Source: a virus
Strand: one strand, 5' to 3'
Virus record (IMG/VR): IMGVR_UViG_3300027736_000047
Coordinates: 1-62,193 of that record
DNA length: 62,193 bases
The notes under the pieces: generated by a model
Told to the model about the DNA's origin: nothing
The model's input: the letters and a program-made list of their open reading frames with translations, nothing else
Databases searched by the model: none
Made by a program: the position numbers and the translations under genes
Shown here: positions 16,443-25,646 of the stretch, piece by piece
How the letters are laid out: every line of letters starts with the position of its first letter
Numbering within the stretch: the first letter of the stretch is position 1

Positions 16443-16649
16443 ATGGCATGGAAGCCTTGGTACATGGAAGTTGCTGAGATGAACAATCAGCATGAACGTG
16501 AAGAGTTTATAAAGGGTGTGTTTGGATTCCGCCCTAAAGAAAAACGTCCCGCTATCGCATCGCTTATTGCAGGTACAGCCGTAGCCTATTTGGCTGGTGC
16601 TGCTTACGTTGGAACAAAAGCGAAAGCGAAAGCGAAGAAAAAGAAGTGA
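16443..16649 (+). CDS. Small membrane-type protein at the head of the tail operon
   Basis: 68 residues: a charged N-terminal half (NNQHEREEFIKGVFGFRPK), then one hydrophobic segment IASLIAGTAVAYLAGAAYVG (about residues 39-58), and an AKAKAKKKK tail. It could be a single-pass membrane protein or, since such genes recur just before neck genes, a virion protein. AAAGGGG is the ribosome site. Overlaps the next gene by 4 nt. Confidence 0.6.
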   Translation: MAWKPWYMEVAEMNNQHEREEFIKGVFGFRPKEKRPAIASLIAGTAVAYLAGAAYVGTKAKAKAKKKK

Positions 16650-16966
16650 CTTACCTTTCTAAAATAAGGACTTCTTTAAACAAATCTAGTCTTGAAACTA
16701 CACGCATGATGTCTGCACATCTTCGGGCTGAAACCCGTGCCTCTGGATGGCCTGAGCACATTGTTCGTGGGATGCACGTCTCTTATGATGACGGCGCCTT
16801 TTCAGTTCGTTCTCACCCAGATCATCGTGCTGAAGTTTTAAATTTAGAGTACGGCACTCCAGGTACTCAACCAACCGCTGCAATTCGTAGATATAGCAAT
16901 AGAACAGCCGAAGCAGAAAAGTTTTTATTGGGTAGAACAGCGCAGCATTTAAAGGCTTCCTCATGA
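16646..16966 (+). CDS. Neck / tail-completion protein, HK97 gp10-like
   Basis: 106 residues. The segment EVLNLEYGTPGTQPTAAIRR (about 72-91), then an Asn/Arg and Glu/Lys helix, follows the pattern of HK97 gp10-type proteins in which a Glu-Tyr-Gly-Thr motif leads to a Pro and a conserved Arg-Phe/Tyr. These proteins sit at the head-tail joint. The gene lies immediately before a tail-terminator-like gene. Start is GTG overlapping the previous TGA. Confidence 0.6.
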   Translation: MTYLSKIRTSLNKSSLETTRMMSAHLRAETRASGWPEHIVRGMHVSYDDGAFSVRSHPDHRAEVLNLEYGTPGTQPTAAIRRYSNRTAEAEKFLLGRTAQHLKASS

Positions 16967-17859
16967 GTTTTTTATTAGAAGAGGATGAAGCACTTCGTAA
17001 TCTCCTTAAAGAGATGACGGTTACAGATCAAAAGGCATCCTCTGCTGCTGCAAAAACAGTAACAAGGAAGGCACTTACTACGAACGTTGTAACTTTAACA
17101 ACCTCTACTAACCATGAGTTTGAAGTGGGTGACACCATAACAGTTTCTGGTATAGGTACTCCTTTTAATGGTTCTTACTTAGTTACTGCGATTCCATCAG
17201 TAACTACCTTTAAGTATGCAAAGGTCAATGCAAACATTGTTAGTGTTGCTTCAGGTGGCACAGTAACTCCAGGTACTACTAGAAAAGTGGGAGTCTGGTT
17301 TGGACAACCTGATCAAGAAATTCGTAGTCAAAGTTATCCTTATATAACTATTGACATGATAGACATGGCTGAAGATTTTCAACGGTCAATGCGTGGTAAA
17401 GTAAAACCAGCCTACTTATCAAACCCAGATACAATTGATGGTACAACTGCCTTTAATACAACCACTAATAATTGGGAAATTGATTTTCCTGTTCCAGTAA
17501 ATATTGACTATCAAATAACTACTTATGCTCGTCAACCCCGTCATGACCGAGAAATTTTGGCGCAGTTATTATTCACAAAGATTCCATTACGATTTGCTGT
17601 TTTAGAAACTGGTCCAAATACCAGTGCTGGAACAACACGTCGTTTGGATGTTTTAGATGTCGCTAAAAGAGACATTACAGAACAAGGAAAACGCTTATTT
17701 GTAAATGCAATAACGGTGCGTGTCTCTAGCGAGATTGCACCAGTACTTTATAATAAGTTCTACAAGGTTAGTACACTAAACGTAACAGGCACAACTGGCA
17801 GCGCCAAAATTGGTCGTGGTCAATTTACGCCAATCTCGTACACAACACAGGCACCATAA
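16963..17859 (+). CDS. Tail terminator/sheath-completion protein with inserted fibre-like domain
   Basis: 298 residues. An N-terminal helix (LLEEDEALRNLLKEM) and a C-terminal two-thirds with VGVWFGQPDQEIRSQSYPYI and VNIDYQITTYARQPRHDREI fit tail-terminator proteins that cap contractile tails. Residues about 34-105 are an extra domain (HEFEVGDTITVSGIGTPFNG, then YLVTAIPSVTTFKYAK) typical of tandem domains in phage fibres and surface proteins. The next genes are sheath and tube, as expected. Confidence 0.6.
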   Translation: MSFLLEEDEALRNLLKEMTVTDQKASSAAAKTVTRKALTTNVVTLTTSTNHEFEVGDTITVSGIGTPFNGSYLVTAIPSVTTFKYAKVNANIVSVASGGTVTPGTTRKVGVWFGQPDQEIRSQSYPYITIDMIDMAEDFQRSMRGKVKPAYLSNPDTIDGTTAFNTTTNNWEIDFPVPVNIDYQITTYARQPRHDREILAQLLFTKIPLRFAVLETGPNTSAGTTRRLDVLDVAKRDITEQGKRLFVNAITVRVSSEIAPVLYNKFYKVSTLNVTGTTGSAKIGRGQFTPISYTTQAP

Positions 17860-17891
17860 GGAAACCCCTACCCAACTAGCAAGGAGAAATC

Positions 17892-19403
17892 ATGGCTTAT
17901 AGCCGTCCAGGTGTTTACATTAGTGAACGCCTATTACCACCAGTAATTCCTAATGGAGTTACTGCAGATGCTGCTGGCGCAGTTGTTGCACCTTTTGCAC
18001 AAGGCCCAGAAACAGTAACGCTTGTTTCATCTTGGTATGAATTTACCAAGTACTTTGGAGGTTACAACGCCTCTTATCCAGCCACCTTCCAGGTTGGCTC
18101 ATTCTTTGCTAATGGTGGACGTGAACTTTATGTTCAACGTCTACTTGCGGCCAACGCTGTTGCTGCATCTAGAAGTTTAGTAGATTCAGGTAGCGTTGCA
18201 CGAGTAACTGTTACATCTAAAAATGCTGGAACAGATGGAAATAATCTTCGTGTTGTTGTTACTGCTGGTGAAGTTGCTAGTACCTACACCCTAACTCTTT
18301 ACAAAGAGTCTGGTGTAGCAAATGATATAACTGATGACATCCTTCTTGAACAATATTCAAATGTTGTTTTTAATGATGCTACATCTAGTGATTACGCTCC
18401 AACAGTAATTAACTTATTATCATCAAATATTACAGTTGCTGTTATCGCTGGGTATGCTGGTCAAGGTATTACAAGTGCTACCTATCCACTAACAGGTGGA
18501 TCAAATGGTTCAGCAACAGCATCTACTGATTACACCAATTATAAGGCTGGTGGTTCTTCAGTCTTTGAACGGTTTACATCTTTTGATCGTCCATTAGTTG
18601 TTTTCATTCCTGACGCAAATGCATTAGCATCTGGAACAGTTGGGGTATTTGATGCCGCAACTTCTTGGGCAGAAAGCAATAATGGATTTGTAGTTCTTGG
18701 AACTGATCCTGATTTAACAGTAGCAAATGCGGTTACTTTTGCAGCAAGTCTTACTGATACAAGCAATGCTGCTGTTTACTATCCAAACGTTTATATATCT
18801 GATCCACTTGGACGTGGCACAGGATCTCTTCGTAAGATAGAGCCAGCAGGTGCTGTAGTTGGTTTATACCTATCCACTGATGCAAGCCGTGGCGTATTCA
18901 AAGCCCCAGCAGGTATTGGTTCAGCAATTCAAGGAATTGTTGCTGTAGAAAAAACATTTACGTCTACAGAACTTGACACAATGAATGCAAGCACATCTCC
19001 TGTAAATCCAATTCGTCAAATTCCTGGCGCTGGACTTTCAGTTATGGGTGCCCGCACATTGAAGCAAGATGGGACAGCAAACAAGTATGTAAACATGCGT
19101 CGTTCTTTAATTTACATTCGTAAGAATTTAAAAAATCTTACTGAGTTTGCAATATTTGAAAATAATGATGAACAATTGTGGTCACGTATTAATACTGCTC
19201 TTGGTTCATTCTTAAATGAATATCGTAACCAAGGCGGTCTTCGTGGTGCAATTGCTTCACAGGCTTACTTTGTTAAGTGTGATGCTGAAAACAACACAGC
19301 ACAAACAATTGCAAATGGTGAAGTACACATTCAAGTTGGTGTTGCTCTTCAGTATCCAGCAGAGTTCATCGTCATCGACCTCAGCCAAAAGACGCTGAAT
19401 TAA
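17892..19403 (+). CDS. Contractile tail sheath protein
   Basis: 503 residues. Diagnostic are the start MAYSRPGVYISER, the early VVAPFAQGPETVTLVSSWYEF with FGGY and FFANGGRELYVQRL (the sheath N-terminal core), and the C-terminal core with KYVNMRRSLIYIRKNL, FENNDEQLWSRINTALGSFL and an FIVIDLSQK end. It makes the contractile tube that drives DNA delivery. AAGGAG precedes ATG 17892. This gene establishes the myovirus morphology. Confidence 0.92.
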   Translation: MAYSRPGVYISERLLPPVIPNGVTADAAGAVVAPFAQGPETVTLVSSWYEFTKYFGGYNASYPATFQVGSFFANGGRELYVQRLLAANAVAASRSLVDSGSVARVTVTSKNAGTDGNNLRVVVTAGEVASTYTLTLYKESGVANDITDDILLEQYSNVVFNDATSSDYAPTVINLLSSNITVAVIAGYAGQGITSATYPLTGGSNGSATASTDYTNYKAGGSSVFERFTSFDRPLVVFIPDANALASGTVGVFDAATSWAESNNGFVVLGTDPDLTVANAVTFAASLTDTSNAAVYYPNVYISDPLGRGTGSLRKIEPAGAVVGLYLSTDASRGVFKAPAGIGSAIQGIVAVEKTFTSTELDTMNASTSPVNPIRQIPGAGLSVMGARTLKQDGTANKYVNMRRSLIYIRKNLKNLTEFAIFENNDEQLWSRINTALGSFLNEYRNQGGLRGAIASQAYFVKCDAENNTAQTIANGEVHIQVGVALQYPAEFIVIDLSQKTLN

Positions 19404-19423
19404 TCCAAAGGAGAAATAAATAA

Positions 19424-20029
19424 ATGCCTACAATCATTAATAATCGGTCATCATTAATTACCGATCCAATACGTAACTTTAGATTCTTAGTTACATTTAA
19501 AGCACTACCAACAGCAAGTACTGCCACAACCGCTGTGCAAACAGCCACTTTTGGTTTTACATCTGTATCAGGTATGGCTGTGACTACAGACTCTATCCCT
19601 TACCGTGAAGGCGGATACAACACCACCGTTCACCAAATTCCAGGACAAACTACATTTGCGCCAATTACTTTGCAACGTGGTGTGGTCCTAAACTCAAGTC
19701 AAAACTATGACTGGATGCGAAATATGTTTGCAACCGTTCAAGGTGGAGGCACTCGTTCTGCAACTCAGAACTTCCGCTGTGATCTAGAGATTGCAGTACT
19801 ATCACATCCAATTCCTGGTTCTAATCCGTCGGATACAACTGCGGCACAAACAGACCATGTAGCAATGCGCTTTAATGTGTATAACTGCTGGCCAACTGCT
19901 GTGGCATACTCAGACTTAAACGCTGGTGATAACGCTCTATTTGTTGAGCAGATGACTCTAGTCCATGAGGGCTTTGATGTTAACTGGGCAGCAAACCTAA
20001 CAACTTCAGCAGCAGCATTCCCAGCATAA
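19424..20029 (+). CDS. Tail tube protein (T4 gp19-like)
   Basis: 201 residues with the gp19 pattern: DPIRNFRFLVTFKAL at the start, GFTSVSGMAVTTDSIPYREG (about 45-64), then FAPITLQRGVVLNSSQNYDW and a C-terminal VEQMTLVHEGFDV strand. It forms the inner tube inside the sheath. Directly follows the sheath gene with AAAGGAG as ribosome site. Confidence 0.88.
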   Translation: MPTIINNRSSLITDPIRNFRFLVTFKALPTASTATTAVQTATFGFTSVSGMAVTTDSIPYREGGYNTTVHQIPGQTTFAPITLQRGVVLNSSQNYDWMRNMFATVQGGGTRSATQNFRCDLEIAVLSHPIPGSNPSDTTAAQTDHVAMRFNVYNCWPTAVAYSDLNAGDNALFVEQMTLVHEGFDVNWAANLTTSAAAFPA

Positions 20030-20047
20030 TCTAACAAAAGGATAACA

Positions 20048-20851
20048 ATGACGAACACAATTAATGCAGCGGTTAATCCCGCATTAGCAAACAATCTGTT
20101 AAACAAGGCGCTAAATGAAACGCCAAAAGAAGTACTGCCTGAAATCAATTCACCTTTGGATACAACTGTAGATCTTCCTGGTGGCTTTATTACAGCCACT
20201 GGGGAGGTCATCAGAACTGCTGAAGTTCGTGAACTTACAGGTAGAGATGAAGAGGCTATTGCAAAAACAAGTAATATTGGAAAAGCCTTAATGATTATTT
20301 TGCAACGTGGAACAGTAAAAATTGGTGATGAAAAAGCAGATGAAAAGATGCTTGATCAATTATTAATTGGAGATCGAGATGCTCTCTTGCTTGGGATTTT
20401 AAGAGTTACTTTTGGTAACAAAGTTAAAATTCCAGTATTTGTAGATAATGAAGAAAAATTAGTAGAGGTTGATATAACTGCCGATATTAAAAATAAGATT
20501 CTTACTGATCCATTAAATGATCGTATGTTTACTGTCAAAGGTAAAAAGAGTCAATTTACTGTCCGTCTTCCAGATGGAATTGTTCAAAAGAAAATGATTG
20601 ATAATATGGACAAAACATCTGCAGAATTAAGCACCATTGTACTAGAAGGAACAGTTACTCAAATTGATTCTGCTCCAGTGTATAGCGCCGCACAAGTTCA
20701 AGCACTCAGCGTTATTGATCGCAGAACAATTATTGAAGCAATTAATAAAAGAGCACCTGGTCCTCAATTTGAGGACGTGGTCGTTAAAGACCCAGAAACA
20801 GGAAGTGAGGTACTGGTTCCTATTAATTTAGGATCCTTATTTCAGTTCTAG
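20048..20851 (+). CDS. Tail assembly chaperone / T4 gp26-gp51-like protein
   Basis: 267 residues. GGFITATGEVIRTAEVRELTGRDEEA carries the VRELTGRDEE signature of the family of small baseplate-hub/tail chaperone proteins; a central LLGILRVTFGNKVKI and an EAINKRAPGPQFEDV C-terminal segment follow. It lies exactly between tube and tape measure, where the G/GT chaperones are encoded. A second frame overlapping its stop (20832-21008) is very likely joined to it by frameshifting, giving a longer minor product. Confidence 0.72.
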   Translation: MTNTINAAVNPALANNLLNKALNETPKEVLPEINSPLDTTVDLPGGFITATGEVIRTAEVRELTGRDEEAIAKTSNIGKALMIILQRGTVKIGDEKADEKMLDQLLIGDRDALLLGILRVTFGNKVKIPVFVDNEEKLVEVDITADIKNKILTDPLNDRMFTVKGKKSQFTVRLPDGIVQKKMIDNMDKTSAELSTIVLEGTVTQIDSAPVYSAAQVQALSVIDRRTIIEAINKRAPGPQFEDVVVKDPETGSEVLVPINLGSLFQF

Positions 20852-21008
20852 TAATACGAGTTATGAACAACTATTCTATGAATGGTCGGCATTAACTCAA
20901 ACGTATAAGGGATGGTCTCTAGAAGATATTAAAAAAATGTCTAAAAGAGAAAGATTTAATTGGTTAGAAGTTGCTAAGGCGAGAGTTGGAAGGAATTTAA
21001 ATGGCTAG
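20832..21008 (+). CDS. Frameshift extension of the tail chaperone (GT-like)
   Basis: The +1 frame relative to the chaperone is open from 20832 and reads SYEQLFYEWSALTQTYKGWS, then LEDIKKMSKRERFNWLEVAK, ending at TAG 21006-21008 inside the tape-measure start. It lacks any early start codon, so it is best expressed by +1 (or -2) slippage near CAG TTC TAG at 20843-20851. Trp-rich helical content matches T parts of GT chaperones. Confidence 0.65.
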   Translation, partial: DPYFSSSNTSYEQLFYEWSALTQTYKGWSLEDIKKMSKRERFNWLEVAKARVGRNLNG

Positions 21009-23043
21009 TAATGATCCATTGAAAGACCTTTCGGGTGCCACAAAAGGACTTAAATCAATAAACAAAGAGATAGATCATCTTGAACAAGCCTTAAAACGTG
21101 TAAAGGGTTTAGTTGGAGGAACTCTTTCAGGCGTTAAAAATGTTTTATCTTCTGGTGTTGGTCAAGGCACCAGTATGGGACTAGGCGTATCCAATGCCCA
21201 ATTTAGTAATGGTGCTGGTGGTTCTGGTGGCAGTAACGTACAAATGCCGTGGCTGGTCTCCAAGATAGGATTATCAGGAACAGTTGGAGTACAGGCTGGT
21301 TTAGGAGTTGCATCTGCTGCATATGCTGGTCTTCCAGATATGTCAGCCGTCATGCCTCGTGCTGCTGGTTTTTACAATGCAACACGGCGTATGCCAGGAA
21401 TGACTAGAAGTGCTTTAACTGCTGCATCCTTTAGTGCTATTGGTGGTGGTATTTCAGGACCTGGTGAAGATGTTGCAGCAGCCAACGTCCTTAGTCTTGG
21501 CTATGGATTAAGTGGTGGAGCAAATTTCTTGCAATCAATGCGAGAGGTAAAGGGTGCCGCACTTGGTTATAACATGCCAAACGCAACTGCAGCAATGGCT
21601 ATTGGTGGATTGCACACAGGCGATATGAGTGCAAACCTTTATCAATACGGAATTAGTACTCTTGATGTAAAAACTGGTAAAGCCAAAACAATGGATGATA
21701 TTGCAACACAGGTTTATCGTAAGGTATACGGAACCAAAAAGTTAACAGTGGCACAACAAGAGTTTTCTTTGCGTGAGGGTTCTTTAAATAGAGTTATGAA
21801 TGATCTTGGGTTTAGTCAAGAAACTCAATCGTTAATGCGTCCTATGCTTTCACAAATTAGTCAAGGACAAAAACCAAGTTTATTAAATGAAACTGGAAAA
21901 AATAATCCAGCAGCAGATTTTTATAGACAACAAACAGCAAATGCAAAACTTACAGATACAGTAACAGATGACATGCTTGCGGGTTATAAAAAAGCAACTG
22001 ATGCTGTTGTTATTTTTAATGCGGCATTAGAAAAAACTCCAAGTTACATTCTTCAACTTAAGGGTGCTATTGATGGTGTATCGGGTACACCCCTTGCTAG
22101 TTCAACAAACGAATTAGTTAATACTGCAAAAACCGTAGGCTTAACTGTCTTAGGTTATAAGGGACTTCAAAAATTAGGAATAGTTGGTAAAAGTGGAGGT
22201 GCAGCGGTAACTGCAACTGCTAAATCAGGCGCTGCAGCCCTTGCTAAAAAAGCAGGTCTTGCTGGGTTAACTTACTCTGGTCTTGAAGCAGCACAAAACC
22301 TTTTAAATAAATTACCAGTTTCAGATACAGTTCGTAAAGTTGGTAATCAGGCGTTTGATATAGGAGAGGGCGCTGCAACTGGTTTTGCTGGTGCTGGACC
22401 TGGAGGTGCAGTAGCAGGTGCTATTGCAGGCGCTACTATGGGTGCAGTAAATCCTGTAAAAGTTGGAAGTAAAGTTATAGATCAAAATAAATTACCATCT
22501 CCTATAGAGGGTAATGCTGGTGAAAAACAATTTGCAACCGATCTTCTTAAAAGAGTTGGTGCTCCATTAACCGCAGAAAATATTGCGGCACTTACAACCT
22601 GGATGAAGTTTGAAGGAGGAGGCGGAGGTAAAGCAACTGGTCTTGGAAAAAACTCTGCTAATTATAATCCATTAAACACAACTCAAAGAGCCCCTGGTTC
22701 TACTGCAATGAACTCTGTTGGAGTGCAGTCATACCTTTCAAAAGATCAAGGATTAGATGCAACAGTTAAGACACTTCAAAACGGTAACTACGGTGGAGTA
22801 CTTTCGGCATTAAAAGAAGGAAAGAGTTCAACCGCTGTTTTAGCCGCTGTTGCTGCCTCTCCTTGGGGAACTTTCCAAGGCGCAAGAGATACTTCTGTAG
22901 CAAGTACGGGTGGTGGATCAAAGACTGTAAATATTAATCTTACAATTGCCAAAGCCTCTGAGGCTGAAGCCACTGCCTTTGCTAAAAGAATTAAAGAATT
23001 ATTAATGCAAGATAAAGACCTAGCAGCGATGGGAAGTAAATAA
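21001..23043 (+). CDS. Tape measure protein with C-terminal lysozyme-like domain
   Basis: 680 residues. N-terminus is helical (LKSINKEIDHLEQALKRVKG), followed by long Ala/Gly-rich segments, including GAAALAKKAGLAGLTYSG and a glycine-rich, membrane-like stretch near residues 455-485. Residues about 505-630 form a peptidoglycan-hydrolase-like domain: WMKFEGGGGGKATG, then NPLNTTQRAPGSTAMNSVGV and SYLSKDQGLDATVKTLQNG, ending AAVAASPWGTFQGA. This pattern is shared with actinophage tail lysozymes. It would set tail length and help cross the wall. At 680 residues it predicts a tail of roughly 100 nm. Confidence 0.85.
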   Translation: MASNDPLKDLSGATKGLKSINKEIDHLEQALKRVKGLVGGTLSGVKNVLSSGVGQGTSMGLGVSNAQFSNGAGGSGGSNVQMPWLVSKIGLSGTVGVQAGLGVASAAYAGLPDMSAVMPRAAGFYNATRRMPGMTRSALTAASFSAIGGGISGPGEDVAAANVLSLGYGLSGGANFLQSMREVKGAALGYNMPNATAAMAIGGLHTGDMSANLYQYGISTLDVKTGKAKTMDDIATQVYRKVYGTKKLTVAQQEFSLREGSLNRVMNDLGFSQETQSLMRPMLSQISQGQKPSLLNETGKNNPAADFYRQQTANAKLTDTVTDDMLAGYKKATDAVVIFNAALEKTPSYILQLKGAIDGVSGTPLASSTNELVNTAKTVGLTVLGYKGLQKLGIVGKSGGAAVTATAKSGAAALAKKAGLAGLTYSGLEAAQNLLNKLPVSDTVRKVGNQAFDIGEGAATGFAGAGPGGAVAGAIAGATMGAVNPVKVGSKVIDQNKLPSPIEGNAGEKQFATDLLKRVGAPLTAENIAALTTWMKFEGGGGGKATGLGKNSANYNPLNTTQRAPGSTAMNSVGVQSYLSKDQGLDATVKTLQNGNYGGVLSALKEGKSSTAVLAAVAASPWGTFQGARDTSVASTGGGSKTVNINLTIAKASEAEATAFAKRIKELLMQDKDLAAMGSK

Positions 23044-24113
23044 TGGCTGAAAATAGTGGACCAGGAAAATACTCAAGACCAGGATCTATATCTCTTGCGT
23101 TACCGTCTTTATATAAGACAGACAACGCAAAAAGTTTAGCATTAGCAAAAGAACAAGCCGCTGCTGCTGCATTAAAAGTTTCAACTCAACAAAAAATTTC
23201 TCAACAAATAGCACAGGCTAAAAAACAAGCAGCCAAAATAGTTAGTGATGCAAAAGCAAACGCTGCAACAATTAAAGCAAAAGCAAGTGCTGCAAGTGTA
23301 AATGGAAATGATGGACCACCACCTGCAAAGGGGGGGTACTATTACAATGCTCCGATGGTTAAGTATGCTTATTTCAATGCACTTAGTCCTCAAGAACAAA
23401 CTGCAGGCGTAGCAGATGCTCCTGGAAACTTTGGTCAAGGAGAAGATGCCTGGTCAAATAACTTTGGTGCTAAAGGTGTTATTCAAATGGACAGAGCAAC
23501 CGTTTCTAATTATGCAAATAATATTATTCAAGGGAATACCTACGATCCAAATCTTTATGGTTTTAAATTTTTATATAACCCCACAGAAGTTGCTATGGGT
23601 TGGGGAGTTGCAGAGGGGATGAACTGGGAAGGTATCAGAGCGGGCCTTGATGCTGGTGGTAATGCCTTTACTCAAGCACTACAAAATAGTCGTATATCGT
23701 TTTCTTTACTATTAAACAGAACATTAGATATGAATTATTTAGATTCAAATGGGTTAGTTCCAGGATTAACCAGTCCTTATCCAACTTGGGATATAGCACC
23801 AGGTCGAACTGCAAATGATGAATTAGCAGAAATTTATAAAAAAGGAACCATGTACGACATGGAGTATTTATTTAGAACAATTATGGGAGTAAACTCAACC
23901 TTTAACAGTGTGCTTTTACCTGGACGTACAGCAGACTTTGGTTGGTTACAGGGTATTGCAGTTCAATTGCATTTAGGTAGCAGCCTTAGATATCTAGTTC
24001 GTATAAGTTCCTTAGATGTAACTCATGCATTATTTAATGATCGAATGGTTCCTACTCTTTCTTATTTGAATGTTACTTGTGCTCGATTCAACGACGATTC
24101 TATGTCTAGATAA
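23043..24113 (+). CDS. Baseplate tube-initiator-like protein (CIS-tube type)
   Basis: 356 residues. An N-terminal Ala/Lys/Gln coiled coil (about 28-85) leads to the conserved part with YGFKFLYNPTEVAMGWGVA (about 178-196), the NPTE element of the CIS_tube/tube-initiator family, and later strands FSLLLNRTLDMNYLD and LVRISSLDVTHALFNDRMVP. These proteins join the hub to the tube. Overlaps the tape-measure stop (TAATG). Confidence 0.65.
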   Translation: MAENSGPGKYSRPGSISLALPSLYKTDNAKSLALAKEQAAAAALKVSTQQKISQQIAQAKKQAAKIVSDAKANAATIKAKASAASVNGNDGPPPAKGGYYYNAPMVKYAYFNALSPQEQTAGVADAPGNFGQGEDAWSNNFGAKGVIQMDRATVSNYANNIIQGNTYDPNLYGFKFLYNPTEVAMGWGVAEGMNWEGIRAGLDAGGNAFTQALQNSRISFSLLLNRTLDMNYLDSNGLVPGLTSPYPTWDIAPGRTANDELAEIYKKGTMYDMEYLFRTIMGVNSTFNSVLLPGRTADFGWLQGIAVQLHLGSSLRYLVRISSLDVTHALFNDRMVPTLSYLNVTCARFNDDSMSR

Positions 24114-24121
24114 GGATACCA

Positions 24122-24397
24122 ATGATCTTTTTAGATAGCAGATACGTAGACGGTACTCTTACCAAGACTTGGAATCCAAGAAAAGAACAATACGACCTTG
24201 TTGTTTTAAGAAACTGGTCTACCTATGTTCAGTCTTACTTCTATTACAACTGGGTAGAGACAGATCGTTTAGATAATTTAGCACTTAAATATTTAGGAAA
24301 CCCATCTATGTGGTGGGAAATTATGGATATTAATCCTGAAATTTTAGATCCCTTTAGCATAACTCCAGGAACTCAATTAAGGATTCCAAATGCGTGA
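24122..24397 (+). CDS. Baseplate LysM-like protein (gpX/gp53-like)
   Basis: 91 residues. The second half, RLDNLALKYLGNPSMWWEIM, then NPEILDPFSITPGTQLRIP, is the LysM-related motif of P2 gpX and wedge gp53: helix, Trp-Trp, and a Pro-Gly-x-x-L-x-I-P end. It locks hub and wedges. Overlaps gpD-like gene by 8 nt. Confidence 0.75.
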   Translation: MIFLDSRYVDGTLTKTWNPRKEQYDLVVLRNWSTYVQSYFYYNWVETDRLDNLALKYLGNPSMWWEIMDINPEILDPFSITPGTQLRIPNA

Positions 24398-25646
24398 CCC
24401 ACATCTACAGGACAGACTTCGTAACTCTTTTAAAGTTTCATACCCAGACTTTCCTAGTTTAACTGGAGCGGTAAGGGCTGTAACTATTTATCAAGAAATG
24501 GGAAAGCACGATATCGTAGAACTACGGTATCCCTTATTTAACAGTGCTTATTTTGATGCAATAAAAACAGGTGTGCCAGTAGAGGTGACTTGGAAAAATG
24601 ATAAAGTATCTGGAAGATTTACTGGCTATACCGTAAATGTGTCACACGTTGTTTCTCAACAATTTGATAGAAGTGTAAAAATTTTATGTGTAGGTGCTTC
24701 GTATCCTTTAAAAGAAGGTGCATCTAAAATTTGGGTAAATAAAACCGCCAGTGAAATTGCAACTGATATTGCTACAAAATTTAAATTAAATCCAAAAGTT
24801 ACTCCAAGTGCGGTTAGGTTTACTCAACAGTCTCTGGCTGGCCAGTCTTACTGGGAAAAATTAAATGAACTTGCAGCACGTATTGGTTACGGCATACAAG
24901 TAGTTGGAACAGAACTTCATTTTCATCCCATAGATAAAATGATTGATCAGTTTATGACAACTATTCCAAGTATGGCATTTGCAGGTCCTTTAGAACATCC
25001 TTCAAGCAAGATGGTTGGCCCAACACTAGAATTCTTTGAACCAAAAATTGGTGATTTTTTAGAATCAAATGATTACGCAAGAACAGCCCCTGTGGTAAGC
25101 GGTGTAGATCCAGTAACTGGAAAAACGTATTCAGTTAAATCTTCGGCAAATACGGTTGGAAAAAAATTAAGGAAGATAACAAAAGACCCACTTTTTTCTA
25201 ATATAGAAACACGTACTGTTATTGAAAGCGGTGCTATGGCTAAATCGTTAGCCGATGCAAGAGCCCAACTTGGACGTTTTGGAATTTCAGCCACTGGTGT
25301 TGGGCAAGGTGACCCACGAATTGCTCCTTGGAGAACTATAGAAGTTTCTGGAACTGGAGCACAAAGTGACGGCTTTTGGGTTGTAGCAAAAGTTCAACAC
25401 GTTATGGTGGGAGATGGACGATATGAGGTGGAATTTACTTGTTTAGCAGATGGCACAGGTAGTAATAAATCAACTGCCTTTAGACCTTCCTCTGCAGGAA
25501 CGGTTCCTACAAGAAATATAAAACATGAGGTATCTACGAACAACACAGGAAAGCCAACATCTACTAAACTAAGTTCCGCTACAAAAATGATCAAACAAAC
25601 AGGTGCTGGTTATAAGGTAACGCCTAGAAGATGGAGCGGTAAATAA
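24390..25646 (+). CDS. Baseplate hub protein, gpD/gp27-like
   Basis: 418 residues with the late-control-D layout: N-terminal beta-barrel (VTIYQEMGKHDIVELRYPLF, VEVTWKNDKVSGRFTGY), a helical middle (ASEIATDIATKFKLNP, SYWEKLNELAARIGYGIQV) and a second barrel (GFWVVAKVQHVMVGDGRYEV). It forms the central hub under the tube. The C-terminal 40 residues are Thr/Ser-rich and likely disordered. Confidence 0.82.
   Translation: MRDPHLQDRLRNSFKVSYPDFPSLTGAVRAVTIYQEMGKHDIVELRYPLFNSAYFDAIKTGVPVEVTWKNDKVSGRFTGYTVNVSHVVSQQFDRSVKILCVGASYPLKEGASKIWVNKTASEIATDIATKFKLNPKVTPSAVRFTQQSLAGQSYWEKLNELAARIGYGIQVVGTELHFHPIDKMIDQFMTTIPSMAFAGPLEHPSSKMVGPTLEFFEPKIGDFLESNDYARTAPVVSGVDPVTGKTYSVKSSANTVGKKLRKITKDPLFSNIETRTVIESGAMAKSLADARAQLGRFGISATGVGQGDPRIAPWRTIEVSGTGAQSDGFWVVAKVQHVMVGDGRYEVEFTCLADGTGSNKSTAFRPSSAGTVPTRNIKHEVSTNNTGKPTSTKLSSATKMIKQTGAGYKVTPRRWSGK

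Noticed and set aside
16698-16964. Minus-strand frame opposite the neck gene
   Set aside because: Shadow of the gp10-like frame; no ribosome site, Leu/Arg/His-rich product.
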